Assembly (NCBI GenBank): GCA_963766195.1
Contig: CAVXYY010000003.1
Coordinates: forward strand, 186,001 to 250,000
Reading direction: 5' to 3'
From: JAHEFT01 sp963766195
Lineage (GTDB): Bacteria; Pseudomonadota; Gammaproteobacteria; Xanthomonadales; SZUA-36
Length of the DNA: 64,000 nucleotides
The notes under the pieces were generated by a model. That model did no database searches. It was not told the DNA's origin and saw only the letters and a list, made by a program, of their open reading frames with translations. Each line of letters starts with the position of its first letter. Position 1 is the first letter of the stretch. Positions 45,422 through 56,101 of this stretch are shown here, piece after piece. The translations under genes were made by a program, and so were the position numbers.

Positions 45422-48238
45422 TCAGGCCACACGGCGTATTTCCCCGGTCCCACGAACGTTCTCGACACACCGGCCACAAAGCTCCGGATGCTCCGGGTCT
45501 GAACCCACATCTTCCCGGTAATGCCAGCAGCGCACGCATTTTTCGTGTTCTGAGGGCGTCACCAGGAGCGCAATTTCTCCGTCCTCGATCCGGATGCACT
45601 CAGCCGTTGAAGGTGCGGCATCCCGATCGGCCACCCGGGCTTCAGATGTCAGCAGTACAAAACGTAATTCATCACCCAATGAATCCAAGGCATTCCGCAG
45701 CGCTCCGCTCACCCACAGGTCAACTTCAACTGCCAGTGAGGAACCGGCCTTGCCGTCCCGGCGCACGTTTTCGATGCACTTGCTCACTTCGTTCCGCACC
45801 TGGATGATACGGCGCCAGCGTTCACGCTCGAAAACCGCATTGTCCATTTCAAACAGTCCCTGGTGCCAGGTTTCGAAAAAAACGCTTTCGCTTCTTTGTC
45901 CGGGAACATACTGATGAATTTCTTCCGCGGTAAAGCTCAACACCGGGGCGATCCATCGCATCATTGCCTCCAGCACATGATACATAGCCGTCTGGGCTGA
46001 TTTACGCGCGATGCTGTCGTAACCGGTGGTGTAGAGCCTGTCCTTGAGGATATCCAGGTAAAACGCACCCATGTCAAACGCACAGAAGTTATGAACCTTC
46101 TGGTAAACCTGCAGGAAAAGGTAGTCATCGTAAGCCTGCTTGACCTGCTCCTGGAGTTGCGCCGCGCAATCCACAGCCCAGCGGTCCAGCGGCAACATGT
46201 CGGCAGGCGCCAGCGCCTGGTCCGGGGTGAACCCGTCCAGGTTGCCCAGCAGGAACCGCGCTGTATTGCGGATGCGGCGGTAGGCATCGGATACCCGCTT
46301 GAGTATTTCATCGGATACGCTCATTTCGCCGCGATAATCGGCTGCGGCCACCCAAAGACGCATCACATCGGCACCGAGGCTGTTCATCACCGCCAGCGGC
46401 GAGGCGACGTTACCCAGCGACTTGGACATTTTTCTTCCGTCGGCGTCCACCACGAACCCGTGAGTGAGCACTTGCCGGTAAGGCGCATCACCGTGCATGG
46501 CAACCGAGGTCAGCAGTGAGGACTGGAACCAGCCACGGTGCTGGTCGGAGCCTTCCAGGTATAGCTGTGCCGGCCGTGCAAGCTCGGCGCGCTCATCCAG
46601 TACGCAGCGATGGGATACGCCGGAATCGAACCAGACATCCAGGATATCGGTTTCCTTGATGTAATCCGCGGCGTCGACACCCAGGTCTTCATAAATCTCG
46701 TCGGAGTACCAGCAATCAACGCCTTTCTTTTCGACCAGGTCTGCAATTTTCGCCATCAGGGAAAGCGTATCGGGATGCAGTTCGCCCGATTGCCGGTCGA
46801 CAAACAGGGTTATCGGTACACCCCAGGTCCGCTGGCGGGAAATACACCAGTCGGGCCGGTTCTCCACCATGCCCCGGATGCGGTCTTCGCCCCAGCCGGG
46901 GATCCAGTTGACCGAGCCGATGGCGGCAAGGGCCTGCTGGCGCAAGCCGCCCTGTTCCATGCTGATGAACCACTGCGGAGTCACCCGGAAAGCAGTAGGT
47001 GTCTTGTGCCTCCAGCAATGCGGATAGCTGTGTACAAACGGCTCGACAAAGAGAAGTGTTCCATTTTCACGCATGACATCAAGCACGTGGTCGTTGGCGG
47101 CCCAGACCCATTCACCGGCAAAAAGCTCCACATTTTCCAGGTAACGACCGTCACCGCCGACCGGGTTGGTGACCGGCAGGTCGTATTCGCGCCCTACCTG
47201 GAAATCTTCCTCGCCGTGGCCCGGAGCGGTATGAACCGCGCCGGTGCCGGCTTCGGTAGTTACGTGGTCACCGAGAATGACCGGCACGGTTTTTTCATAG
47301 AACGGGTGTTTCAATCGTAAATGTTCCAACGCAGCGCCGGGAGCGACACCGAGTTCCTGCCGCTTTTCCAGGCCAATGCGCGAAACGACGGTTTCCGCAA
47401 GATCGCTGGCCAGAACCAGGACCAGCCGCCTGCCGCCGATTTCACCGGACACCAGTACGTAGTCGAGAGCTGCATTAAGGGCAACTGCTTCATTTGCCGG
47501 CAGGGTCCAGGGCGTCGTAGTCCAGATCGGTATTCCGGCTTCGGCATCAATCTCAACCGCGCCGAATGTGGCGAACAGGGCTGCCCGATCAACCGCCTGG
47601 AAGAAAACGTCTATCGCTGGCGACGTCTTGTCCTGGTATTCGATCTCGGCCTCGGCCAGTGCCGATCCGCAATCAAAACACCAGTTCACCGGCTTGGCCC
47701 CCTGCTGCAAGTGACCGGCATCAATGATCGAAGCCAGCGCACGAATCATGTCGGCCTCGTAAAGGAAACTCTTGGTAGTGTAGGGATTGTCCCAGTCACC
47801 CAGTACGCCCATGCGACGAAAGCCATTTCTCTGCAGGTCGATCTGGCGCTCAGCATAATCCCGGCATTTTTGCCGGAAGGCGACAGCGTCGACCTTGTGG
47901 CCTACCTTGCCGACCTTTTTCTCCACCTGCAGTTCAATCGGCAGACCATGACAATCCCAACCCGGCACGTAGGGGGAGTGAAATCCGGCCAACAGGCGGG
48001 ACTTGACCACCATGTCCTTGAGGATCTTGTTGACTGCGTGCCCCATGTGAATATCGCCATTGGCGTATGGAGGTCCGTCGTGCAGGATCCACACAGGCCG
48101 CCCTGCGGTGTGTTGCTGGATTTTCTGGTAGAGACCGGAGTCTTCCCAGGCCTTGACCATTGCGGGTTCGCGATTCGCCAGGTTGGCCTTCATCGCAAAC
48201 TCCGTTTTTGGCAGGTTGATCGTGTCCTTGTAGTCCAT
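45422..48238 (-). CDS. ileS: Isoleucyl-tRNA synthetase
   Basis: Class I synthetase of 938 residues. The HIGH motif reads GDIHMGHAVNKILKD near residue 64, the KMSKS loop is GRKMSKSLGN near 600, and the C-terminal zinc site is CVRCWHYREDV ... ELCGRCVENV. The editing domain includes TTPWTLPANEAVALN near 240. It has no frameshift over 2.8 kb. It lies 2 bp after the ribF stop and shares the murJ-ribF-ileS-lspA-ispH operon. Confidence 0.98.
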   Translation of the reverse strand: MDYKDTINLPKTEFAMKANLANREPAMVKAWEDSGLYQKIQQHTAGRPVWILHDGPPYANGDIHMGHAVNKILKDMVVKSRLLAGFHSPYVPGWDCHGLPIELQVEKKVGKVGHKVDAVAFRQKCRDYAERQIDLQRNGFRRMGVLGDWDNPYTTKSFLYEADMIRALASIIDAGHLQQGAKPVNWCFDCGSALAEAEIEYQDKTSPAIDVFFQAVDRAALFATFGAVEIDAEAGIPIWTTTPWTLPANEAVALNAALDYVLVSGEIGGRRLVLVLASDLAETVVSRIGLEKRQELGVAPGAALEHLRLKHPFYEKTVPVILGDHVTTEAGTGAVHTAPGHGEEDFQVGREYDLPVTNPVGGDGRYLENVELFAGEWVWAANDHVLDVMRENGTLLFVEPFVHSYPHCWRHKTPTAFRVTPQWFISMEQGGLRQQALAAIGSVNWIPGWGEDRIRGMVENRPDWCISRQRTWGVPITLFVDRQSGELHPDTLSLMAKIADLVEKKGVDCWYSDEIYEDLGVDAADYIKETDILDVWFDSGVSHRCVLDERAELARPAQLYLEGSDQHRGWFQSSLLTSVAMHGDAPYRQVLTHGFVVDADGRKMSKSLGNVASPLAVMNSLGADVMRLWVAAADYRGEMSVSDEILKRVSDAYRRIRNTARFLLGNLDGFTPDQALAPADMLPLDRWAVDCAAQLQEQVKQAYDDYLFLQVYQKVHNFCAFDMGAFYLDILKDRLYTTGYDSIARKSAQTAMYHVLEAMMRWIAPVLSFTAEEIHQYVPGQRSESVFFETWHQGLFEMDNAVFERERWRRIIQVRNEVSKCIENVRRDGKAGSSLAVEVDLWVSGALRNALDSLGDELRFVLLTSEARVADRDAAPSTAECIRIEDGEIALLVTPSEHEKCVRCWHYREDVGSDPEHPELCGRCVENVRGTGEIRRVA

Positions 48239-48240
48239 TC

Positions 48241-49209
48241 TTATTCGCTATCCAAAAGTTCATCCTGGGGTCGCCCGGAAACCGCCAACTGCCGCCTGGC
48301 CTCCTGCTTATCCCGCTTCATCTGCGCGACGAGATCATCAAGACTCCCGAAATTCAGTTCTTCCCGTAACTTTGCCACAAATTGCACCTCGAGGCGCTGT
48401 CCGTAGAGGTCGCGGTCAAAATCGATCATGTGCACTTCAAGCAGTGGTTCACGCCCCCCGACTGCAGGCCTGTGGCCCAGGTTTGTTACCGCTGGCAGCC
48501 ACGGCCCACCAGCAACCCGCGAAAATGCGGCCAGCACACCGCTCACGGGGCTCGGCCTTGCGCGTATTGCGAGGTTGGCTGTCGGGAATCCAAAGCCCCG
48601 ACCCAGGCCGGCGCCGCGGATCACGTGCCCCTCCATCCGGAACGGCCGGCCCAGCCATTCCGCAGCGGTGGCAAAATCTCCGATAGCCAGTTGCTTCCGG
48701 ATTCCGCTGCTGGAAATTCGTTCGCCGTCCCGGCTTACGGCCGGGACCGTTTCCACATCAAAATCCAGTTCATGACCCAGCGAACGGAGCACGCTGACGT
48801 CACCTTCCTGGCCGCGGCCAAAGCGGAAGTCCTCGCCGACAACGATGGCCCTGGCCTTCAATTTTCGGGCAAGAACCTGTTCGGCAAAATCCCGCGCCGA
48901 CATGGCGGCCAGGGCCTGGTCGAACCTCATCAGCCAGGTGAAATCCACTCCGGCCCTGCGCAGCAACATCAACTTCTGGTAGACCGTGCACAGCCTGGCC
49001 GGGGCCTGTTCCGGCCGAAAAAAGGCCTGCGGCAGCGGCTCAAACGAGACAACGGCCACAGACTCACCGGATTCGGCCAACTTCCTGCAACGCTCAATCA
49101 GGGCCTGGTGACCGAGGTGTAAACCGTCAAAATTTCCGATTGCCACCACGGCGCGCCCGGAGAGGCAAGCCCCTCCATTCCATTCCAGCCTGTTCCTGAT
49201 CACTCGCAT
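48241..49209 (-). CDS. ribF: Bifunctional riboflavin kinase/FAD synthetase
   Basis: About 322 residues. The N-terminal adenylyltransferase domain shows VAIGNFDGLHLGHQALI near residue 18 and VGEDFRFGRGQEGD near 120; the C-terminal kinase domain has GRGFGFPTANLAI near 205 and LEVHMIDFDRDLYGQRLEVQ near 270. It makes FMN and FAD from riboflavin. The ATG at 49209 gives the usual short N-terminus. Position between murJ and ileS is conserved in gammaproteobacteria. Confidence 0.96.
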   Translation of the reverse strand: MRVIRNRLEWNGGACLSGRAVVAIGNFDGLHLGHQALIERCRKLAESGESVAVVSFEPLPQAFFRPEQAPARLCTVYQKLMLLRRAGVDFTWLMRFDQALAAMSARDFAEQVLARKLKARAIVVGEDFRFGRGQEGDVSVLRSLGHELDFDVETVPAVSRDGERISSSGIRKQLAIGDFATAAEWLGRPFRMEGHVIRGAGLGRGFGFPTANLAIRARPSPVSGVLAAFSRVAGGPWLPAVTNLGHRPAVGGREPLLEVHMIDFDRDLYGQRLEVQFVAKLREELNFGSLDDLVAQMKRDKQEARRQLAVSGRPQDELLDSE

Positions 49210-49284
49210 ATTGCTGATTGTGTGCCGCAAAAACGCGTAATTATACCAGCGCCAAGGCGAAAAATTCGGTTTCCCGATCGAGCC

Positions 49285-50843
49285 TCAGGATGACCCTTTT
49301 TCGAGGTGATGTTTGCGTAGCCCGGCCAGGAGAATGGCCAGGCCGTATACAACAGCGCCAAGAAATATAAGCCAGCACAATCTCACGGCCCTGTGTATTG
49401 CCGATGCGTCAATCCAGGCACTGGGTTCGCCGAATTGCCACCAGATCACTGCGCCCATTGCGGCGCAACCCAACAGCACCGCCAGGTTGACGCGCGCCCA
49501 GCCGGGTTCCGGCGATAGGCTCCCTGCTTTCTCAAGCCGCGGTATAACATGCCGGCGTTAATGTAGGCGGCAACTGAACTGGCAAGGGCGAGTCCGGTAT
49601 GCGGGCCCTTGAAGGCCATGGCCAGCAGGACGCCCACGAAAATGAAATTCAGGCCCATGTTCGAAACCATGGCGATGATCGCAATTTTCACCGGCGACCG
49701 GGTGTCCTGGCGGGCGTAAAAGCCGGGCGCCAGCACCTTGACCGCGATGAAAGCAGGTAATCCAGCCGCATACGCAGAAAGGCTGAGTGAAGCCATTTCC
49801 ACGTCGTTCGCCTGGAAAGCATCGTACTGGAACAGTGTGATCAGGATCGGCGTTGACAGCATTGCCAGGCCCAGCGACGCCGGCAGTATGACGATCAAGG
49901 CAAGGCGCAAGGCCCAGTCAAGGGTCGCGGAGAAGGCATGTGGGTCCTGGCTGGCAAATTTTCTCGACAGGTTGGGCAGGATCACGGTGGAAAGGGCGAC
50001 ACCAAACACACCGAGCGGAAACTCGAGGAGCCGCTCCGAGTAATACAGCCAGGAAACGCTGCCCGTTATCAGGAAAGTCGCGATAACCGCGTCCAGGAGC
50101 AGGTTGATCTGCGCCACCGACGAACCGATCAGTGTCGGAATCATCAGCCGCAGGATTTTCTGCACCCCGGGGTGGCGCCAGCCCCAACGGGGCCGTGGCA
50201 TCAGACCCAATCGCATCAACGCGGGCACCTGGACCAGTAACTGGGCGACACCGGCAACCAGCACACCCCAGGCCAGGGCCTTGACCGGCACTTGCATCCG
50301 GCCCGACAGCCACACCGCGGCGGCAATCAGCGAGATGTTCAACAATGCCGGCGTCAACGCGGGCACCAGGAACCGGTCGAAGGTGTTCAGGATGCCGCCG
50401 GCAAGCGCCGTGAGTGAAATCAACAGGATGTACGGGAAGGTAATCCGCAGCATTTCTGCCGACATGCCGAATTCAGGCCGGTCTTCGATCCACCAGCCCG
50501 GCGCGAATATGGCCAGGACCAGGGGCGCGGCCAGCACACAGGCCGCGGTAAATACCAACAGGATGCCGCCCAGGGTGCCGGTCACGTGATCGACAAGGTC
50601 CTTCAGGGCGCGACGGTCACCGGTGGCGCGCACTTCGGACAGAACCGGAACAAAGGCAAGCGAAAACGAACCTTCGGCAAACAGGCGGCGCATGAAATTG
50701 GGAATTTTGAATGCCAGGAAAAACGCGTCCGTTTCGGCGCCGGCGCCGAAATAGCGCGCAAGCACCATATCGCGGATAAATCCGAGAACCCGGGACGTGA
50801 CCGTGGCCGTCCCCACCTTCGCTGTGGACTTAAGTAGCTGCAA
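49285..50843 (-). CDS. murJ: Lipid II flippase MurJ (frameshifted near 49510)
   Basis: A MOP-superfamily flippase with 14 membrane segments that moves lipid II across the inner membrane; essential. SRVLGFIRDMVLARYFGAG near residue 17 and NFMRRLFAEGSFSLAFVPVL near 50 are the family signature. The main frame ends with an unnatural tail after GLRKQGAYR; the next frame continues PEPGWARVNLAVLLGCAAMG and two more membrane segments to 49285. One missing base near 49510 explains it. The start is a TTG at 50843, which overlaps the divergent rpsT promoter region; its exact position is unsure. Confidence 0.93.
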
Positions 50844-50850
50844 TTGCGGA

Positions 50851-50879
50851 TTGACCCAAACAGTAATTAATAAGATAAT
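50851..50879 (+). promoter_or_regulatory. Sigma-70 promoter of rpsT
   Basis: TTGACC and GATAAT are separated by 17 bases, close to consensus and placed about 42 bp before the rpsT start. The intervening sequence is AT-rich. Confidence 0.7.
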
Positions 50880-50920
50880 GCCCGGCTTGGTTTATAAATT
50901 TTTTGTTTTGGAGAACTAAC

Positions 50921-51181
50921 TTGGCCAACAGTCTATCAGCTCGTAAACGGGCACGTCAGTCGGAACGTAATCGCCGCCGCAACGCGAGCCAGAGATCACA
51001 TGTCCGCACCAGCATCAAAAACGTGCTGCGAGCCATTGAGAAAGGCGACAAGGTTGCAGCAGAAGCTGCATACAAGTCCGCCGTCCCAGCCATTGACCAC
51101 TCTGTTTCAAAAGGCATCATGCCCTTGAACAAGGCAGCACGTCATAAATCACGGCTGAACAAGCACATACGTGCAATGTAA
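50921..51181 (+). CDS. rpsT: 30S ribosomal protein S20
   Basis: An 86-residue basic protein (LANSLSARKRARQSERNRRR at its start, MPLNKAARHKSRLNKHI near its end) that binds 16S rRNA in the small subunit. The start is a TTG at 50921 with GGAG 6 nt upstream. E. coli rpsT also uses a weak TTG start, which there is part of translational self-control. Upstream in-frame codons to 50903 are not needed. It is followed by a strong terminator. Confidence 0.97.
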   Translation: MANSLSARKRARQSERNRRRNASQRSHVRTSIKNVLRAIEKGDKVAAEAAYKSAVPAIDHSVSKGIMPLNKAARHKSRLNKHIRAM

Positions 51182-51214
51182 TTGAATTCAGCCTGATTCT
51201 GAACCCAGGATGTG

Positions 51215-51244
51215 AAAAAGCCCCGCCAGAAACGGGGCTTTTTT
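51215..51244. terminator. Bidirectional terminator between rpsT and obgE
   Basis: AAGCCCCG / CGGGGCTT stem with a 7-base loop, flanked by an A-run on the left and a T-run on the right. It can end both rpsT (plus) and the convergent rplU-rpmA-obgE transcript (minus). Confidence 0.92.
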
Positions 51245-51257
51245 GTGGCAGTCTGAA

Positions 51258-52341
51258 TCAGGGTTCGAACGACTCTTCAGGAAATTCAGCCGTTTCCGGC
51301 ATCCCGCGGGCTGCCTCGGTTTCTTCCTCAACCAGCAATTCGAGCTCTGCTGAAACTCGCTGCATCAGCTCATCCGTGCCGTCGTGTGTCACGGACGAGA
51401 TCAACGCCCAGGGTTTGTCCCAGGCCAGTTCGGCAACGACCTCACCGGCGCGCTGCTGCGCTTCCCCGGCGGGCAGGAGATCAGCCTTGCTGAAAACCAG
51501 CCAGCGTGGCTTTTCCATCAGGCCGGGATCGAATTTCTGCATTTCCAGCTCAAGCTGCCTGACCTGGTCAACCGGGCGCACATCGAGCGCGAGCGGCGCC
51601 AGGTCCACCAGGTGCAGTAACAGGCGGGTACGCTGCAGATGCTTCAGAAACTGGATGCCCAGCCCCGTACCCTCGGCAGCGCCCTCGATCAATCCCGGGA
51701 TGTCGGCGATCACGAAACTGCGTTCGACGTCAATGCGCACCACGCCAAGGTTCGGATACAACGTGGTAAACGGATAATCGGCCACTTTGGGCCTCGCCGC
51801 GGAAACCGCGCTGATCAGCGTGGATTTTCCGGCGTTGGGAAAGCCCAGCAGGCCCACGTCAGCCAAAACTTTCATTTCAAGGTGGAGCTCACGCTCCTCG
51901 CCGGGGGATCCGGGCACGGTGCGCCGTGGCGCACGGTTGGTGGAGCTTTTGAAGTGGACATTTCCGAGTCCGCCTCTGCCGCCCTGCGCGACCAGCACCC
52001 TTTGCCCGTGCTTCGGTCACTTCTCCGATACTCTGACCGGTTTCGTTTTCAGTGATGATGGTGCCCAGGGGTACCCTGATGACAATGTCTTCGCCGCTTT
52101 TTCCGGTCTTGTTCGCGCCGGAACCGCCCTGCCCGTTCTGGGCCTTGTACTTTCTGACGTGACGGAAATCCACCAGGGTATTCAAACCGGAACACCCCTC
52201 GAGGAACACGCTGCCGCCACGCCCCCCGTCACCACCGTCGGGGCCGCCAAACGGGATGAATTTCTCGCGCCTGAATGACGCGGAACCATTCCCGCCTTTT
52301 CCGGCAATTACCGAGATAAGAGCTTCATCAACGAATTTCAT
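51258..52341 (-). CDS. obgE: Obg family GTPase (frameshifted near 52005)
   Basis: Ribosome-associated GTPase needed for late 50S assembly; essential. The glycine-rich Obg fold is at the N-terminus (GKGGNGSASFRREKFIPFGG near residue 14, GGDGGRGGSVFLEG near 37). The G domain has GFPNAGKSTLIS (G1), DIPGLIEGAAEGTGLG (G3) and FSKADLL (G4, Ser in place of the usual Asn). The two parts are in different frames: GEVTE then HGQRVLVAQGGRGGLGN is restored by removing one A near 52005. About 360 residues. Last gene of the rplU-rpmA-obgE operon. Confidence 0.94.
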
Positions 52342-52358
52342 AGGCTTATTCTAAACCG

Positions 52359-52383
52359 TGGAGAGCCGGCCATGCCGGCGAAT
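52359..52383 (+). repeat. REP-like palindromic repeat copy
   Basis: GAGAGCCGGCCATGCCGGCGA lies just upstream of obgE. A near-identical element occurs in the opposite orientation at 58231-58252. The CCGGC-CAT-GCCGG core is palindromic. Short intergenic palindromes repeated like this are typical of REP elements. Confidence 0.6.
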
Positions 52384-52414
52384 TCTCATAAACACCATGT
52401 CGGACGGACTGCAA

Positions 52415-52443
52415 CAAAAAACCCCCGCCGGAGCGGGGGTTTT
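52415..52443 (-). terminator. Terminator hairpin between rpmA and obgE
   Basis: A stem of AACCCCCGC / GCGGGGGTT with a 4-base loop lies 27 bp past the rpmA stop; on the minus strand it is followed by a run of six T. It probably reduces readthrough from the ribosomal protein genes into obgE. Confidence 0.88.
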
Positions 52444-52469
52444 CTAAAACTTCAGGATTCTGTCCGGAT

Positions 52470-52727
52470 TCAGGAATTGTCGATACTGACGTATTTACGC
52501 TTCGGGAGTCCGCGGGATTCGAATTTTACCTTGCCGTCGCTCAGCGCGAACAGGGTGTGGTCGCGGCCAACACCCACGTTTTCACCGGCATGAACACGGG
52601 TGCCCCGTTGACGAATAATGATATTGCCGGCCCGCACCGATTCACCGCCGAAGCGTTTCACGCCGAGATATTTTGGGTTTGAGTCGCGACCGTTACGTGT
52701 ACTGCCGCCAGCTTTTTTATGTGCCAT
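52470..52727 (-). CDS. rpmA: 50S ribosomal protein L27
   Basis: An 85-residue protein with the typical start MAHKKAGGSTRNGRDS, VKRFGGESVRAGNIIIRQRG and HAGENVGVGRDHTLFAL. Its flexible N-terminus reaches the peptidyl-transferase centre. It follows rplU by 32 bp. Intact. Confidence 0.98.
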   Translation of the reverse strand: MAHKKAGGSTRNGRDSNPKYLGVKRFGGESVRAGNIIIRQRGTRVHAGENVGVGRDHTLFALSDGKVKFESRGLPKRKYVSIDNS

Positions 52728-52759
52728 GAGTCAATGCCTCCTAATTTTCGATATCGGGT

Positions 52760-53071
52760 TCAGGCGTCGATGCCGGTGATTTCAATCTGGGTGAAATACT
52801 GGCGGTGGCCCATTTGCTTGCGGTGATGCTTGCGACGTTTGAACTTGATGATCTTTATTTTCTCGCGGCGACCGTGATCCACCACCGTGGCGGTTACTTT
52901 TCCGCCTTCGAGATAAGGTGCGCCGATTTTCACATCTTCGCCCTCGCCAACCATCAAAACCTGGTCGAGTTCGACCGTCGAGCCTTTTTCAGCTTCGATT
53001 TTTTCGACTTTTAAAATGTCTCCAGTGGTTGCGCGGTACTGCTTGCCACCGGTTTTGAATACTGCATACAT
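52760..53071 (-). CDS. rplU: 50S ribosomal protein L21
   Basis: A 103-residue protein (MYAVFKTGGKQYRATTGD at the start, FKRRKHHRKQMGHRQYFTQI near the end) that binds 23S rRNA near L20. The ATG at 53071 gives the standard N-terminus and has GGAG upstream; a TTG three codons earlier is in frame but not needed. First gene of rplU-rpmA-obgE. Confidence 0.97.
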   Translation of the reverse strand: MYAVFKTGGKQYRATTGDILKVEKIEAEKGSTVELDQVLMVGEGEDVKIGAPYLEGGKVTATVVDHGRREKIKIIKFKRRKHHRKQMGHRQYFTQIEITGIDA

Positions 53072-53115
53072 TGGATTCAAGCTCCGTGAGGAAAAGGCCC
53101 CACAAAAGGGCGAGA

Positions 53116-53144
53116 ATGTTAGCTGTTTTTCGGGTTGGGGTCAA
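53116..53144 (-). promoter_or_regulatory. Sigma-70 promoter of rplU
   Basis: On the minus strand TTGACC and TAACAT are 17 bases apart, about 45 bp upstream of the rplU start. The region is shared with the divergent uvrA, whose own promoter I could not fix. No clear LexA box is visible. Confidence 0.65.
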
Positions 53145-53240
53145 CCTCCAACAACCCGCTGTAACAACCATGCATTGTACACCAATTCGCTTTGCCTGTA
53201 GTTCCCTTCGGGGAGTATAGTAGTTTGTTTGGATGGGCCT

Positions 53241-56088
53241 ATGGACAAGATTCTCATACGCGGCGCGCGGACGCACAACCTGGCCAATATCGATCTCGAC
53301 CTTCCCAGGGATAAACTGATAGTAATCACGGGCTTATCAGGCTCTGGCAAGTCCTCCCTCGCTTTCGATACGATTTACGCCGAAGGCCAGCGGCGCTACG
53401 TGGAATCCCTGTCGGCATATGCGCGCCAGTTTCTGTCCATCATGGAAAAGCCGGATGTCGATCACATCGAGGGCTTGTCCCCCGCAATTTCCATCGAACA
53501 AAAATCAACATCGCACAATCCGCGCTCCACGGTAGGCACGATCACCGAGATTTACGACTACCTGAGGCTTCTGTTTGCGCGTGTCGGTACGCCCTGTTGC
53601 CCGGACCACGCGATCCCGCTCGAAGCGCAGACCATCAGCCAGATGGTGGATCACGTCCTCGCCATGCCGGAAGGCAGCAAGCTGATGCTGTTGGCGCCCG
53701 TGGTGCGGGACCGGAAAGGCGAGCACCTGCAACTGTTCGCGGAACTGCGGGCGCAGGGCTTTGTCCGGGCACGGGTCGATGGCGTGGTCTGTGACCTGGA
53801 CGATGTCCCGCCACTGGAATTGCGGCGCAAACCACACCATTGAAGTCGTGATCGACCGCATCAAGGTTCGCGAGGACCTGAAACAACGCCTGGCTGAATC
53901 TTTCGAAACGGCAATTGTCCTGTCTGACGGGCTTGCGATTGTTGCGCCGATGGAAGATGACAGCGGGCTGGACGAAAAGCTGTTCAGCGCGCGGTTTTCC
54001 TGCCCGTATTGTGATTACAGCCTGCAGGAACTCGAACCGAGGATGTTCAGTTTCAATAACCCCAACGGCGCCTGCCCCGAGTGCGACGGCCTGGGTATCA
54101 GCCAGTTTTTCGATCCTGACCGCGTGGTCAGCAGCACCCATGTCAGCCTTGCGGGCGGCGCGGTACGCGGATGGGACCGGCGCAATGCCTACTATTTCCA
54201 GATCATCCAGGCCCTGGCCAGGCACTATGGATTCGATGTTGACACCCCTTTCGGGGAGTTGCCTAAAAAAATCCGCGATGTCGTCCTGCATGGCAGCGGC
54301 GATGAAATCATCGAGTTCCGTTACTTTGGCGACAGCGGTGTGCAAAAAAGACGGCACCCGTTTGCCGGTATCATTCCCAACCTGGAACGCAGATACCGGG
54401 AAACGGATTCGCGGATCGTCCGCGAAGAATTGTCCAAGTACATCAGCCAGAAACCCTGTTCGTCCTGCGATGGCCAGAGGCTCAACCGGGAGGCGCGGCA
54501 CGTGTTCGTCGCCGCAATCAACCTGCCCACCATCACTGCCTGGCCGATACAGCGCTGCCTGGAATTCTTCGAAAACCTCAAACTGGAAGGCAGACGCGGT
54601 GAAATTGCGCCCAAGATCATCAAGGAGGTTCATGAACGGCTGAATTTCCTGGTTAACGTCGGCCTGGATTACCTGACGCTTGACCGCAAAGCTGATTCTC
54701 TTTCCGGCGGTGAGGCCCAGCGCATCCGGCTTGCCAGCCAGATCGGGGCCGGACTGGTCGGCGTGATGTACATCCTCGACGAACCTTCCATCGGCCTGCA
54801 CCAGCGCGACAATGAGCGGTTGCTGGCAACCCTGACCCGGTTGCGGGACATCGGCAATACGGTGATTGTCGTGGAACACGATGAAGAAGCGATTCGCGCC
54901 GCCGACTGGGTCGTGGATATTGGCCCGGGCGCCGGAATCCATGGCGGTAAAATCATGTTCGATGGCACTCCGGAAGACCTGCAAAACGACCCGGATTCGA
55001 TGACCGGCCAATTCCTGTCCGGCCGGCGGGCGATCACCATCCCGGGGCAACGGACCCCGATAAACCCCCAAAAGGTCCTGAAAGTCATCGGAGCAACCGG
55101 CAATAACCTGAAAAATGTCACGCTGGAAATACCTGCCGGCCTTTTCGTTTGTGTCACAGGTGTGTCCGGAAGCGGCAAATCCACGCTGGTCAACGACACC
55201 CTCCACCGCCTTGCCGCGCGTGAACTCTATGGCAGCACCGCCCAGCCAGCCGCCTTCGAATCGGTTGAAAACCTGGGGCTTTTCGACAAGGTCGTTGATA
55301 TCGACCAGTCTCCCATCGGCCGCACACCGCGCTCCAATCCGGCCACTTACACCGGCCTGTTCACGCCGATACGGGACCTGTTTTCCGGCACCCAGGAGGC
55401 CAGGGCCCGGGGTTACAAACCCGGGCGTTTCAGTTTCAACGTCAAGGGCGGCCGTTGCGAAGCCTGCCAGGGTGACGGATTGATACGCGTGGAAATGCAT
55501 TTCCTGCCGGACATCTACGTTCCCTGCGATGTCTGCAAGGGCAGGCGATACAACCGCGAAACGCTGAGCGTCACTTACAAGGGCAAAAGCATCCACGAGG
55601 TGCTGCAAATGACCGTGGAGGAAGCGCTGGAATTTTTCCAGCCGGTACCCGCCGTGGCCAGGAAACTGCAGACCATGACCGATGTTGGTCTCTCTTACAT
55701 CACCCTGGGTCAGAGCGCGACCACGTTGTCAGGCGGCGAAGCACAACGCATCAAGTTGTCCAAGGAACTCAGCAAGCGCGATACCGGGCAAACCCTTTAT
55801 ATCCTGGATGAGCCGACCACCGGCCTGCATTTTCAGGACATTGAACAACTGCTCAGCGTGCTGCACCGTTTGCGTGACCATGGCAATACCGTGGTGGTTA
55901 TCGAACACAACCTGGACGTGATCAAAACCGCAGACTGGGTGATCGATCTCGGTCCCGAAGGCGGCGACAAAGGCGGTGAGATCATCGCCCAGGGTACGCC
56001 GGAGCAGATTGCGGCATCGCCGGTTTCCTATACGGGCAAGTTCCTGGCCCGGATGCTGGGCTCAGGCCGCCAGCGCAAGAGCGCTTGA
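53241..56088 (+). CDS. uvrA: Excinuclease ABC subunit A (frameshifted near 53830)
   Basis: DNA damage sensor of nucleotide excision repair. Two ABC modules: Walker A GLSGSGKSSL near residue 31 and GVSGSGKSTL near 640; signatures LSGGEAQRIRLA near 490 and LSGGEAQRIKLS near 830. Zinc fingers are CPYC ... CPECDGLG near 255-285 and CEACQGDG ... CDVCKGRRYN near 740-770. The first 200 residues are in another frame that stops after ELRRKPHH; deleting one A in AAA gives LRRNHTIEVVIDR and a full protein of about 949 residues. The ATG at 53241 starts MDKILIRGARTHNL; its ribosome site is weak. Confidence 0.96.
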
Positions 56089-56101
56089 GACATCTCCAGG
56101 C

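Noticed and set aside
53160..53240. LexA (SOS) box upstream of uvrA
   Set aside because: CTGT and ACAG-like pieces occur but not with the 8-base spacing required.
53635..55608. A 657-codon minus-strand frame over uvrA
   Set aside because: It is the shadow of uvrA, whose plus-strand frame has all family motifs; the antisense product has none.
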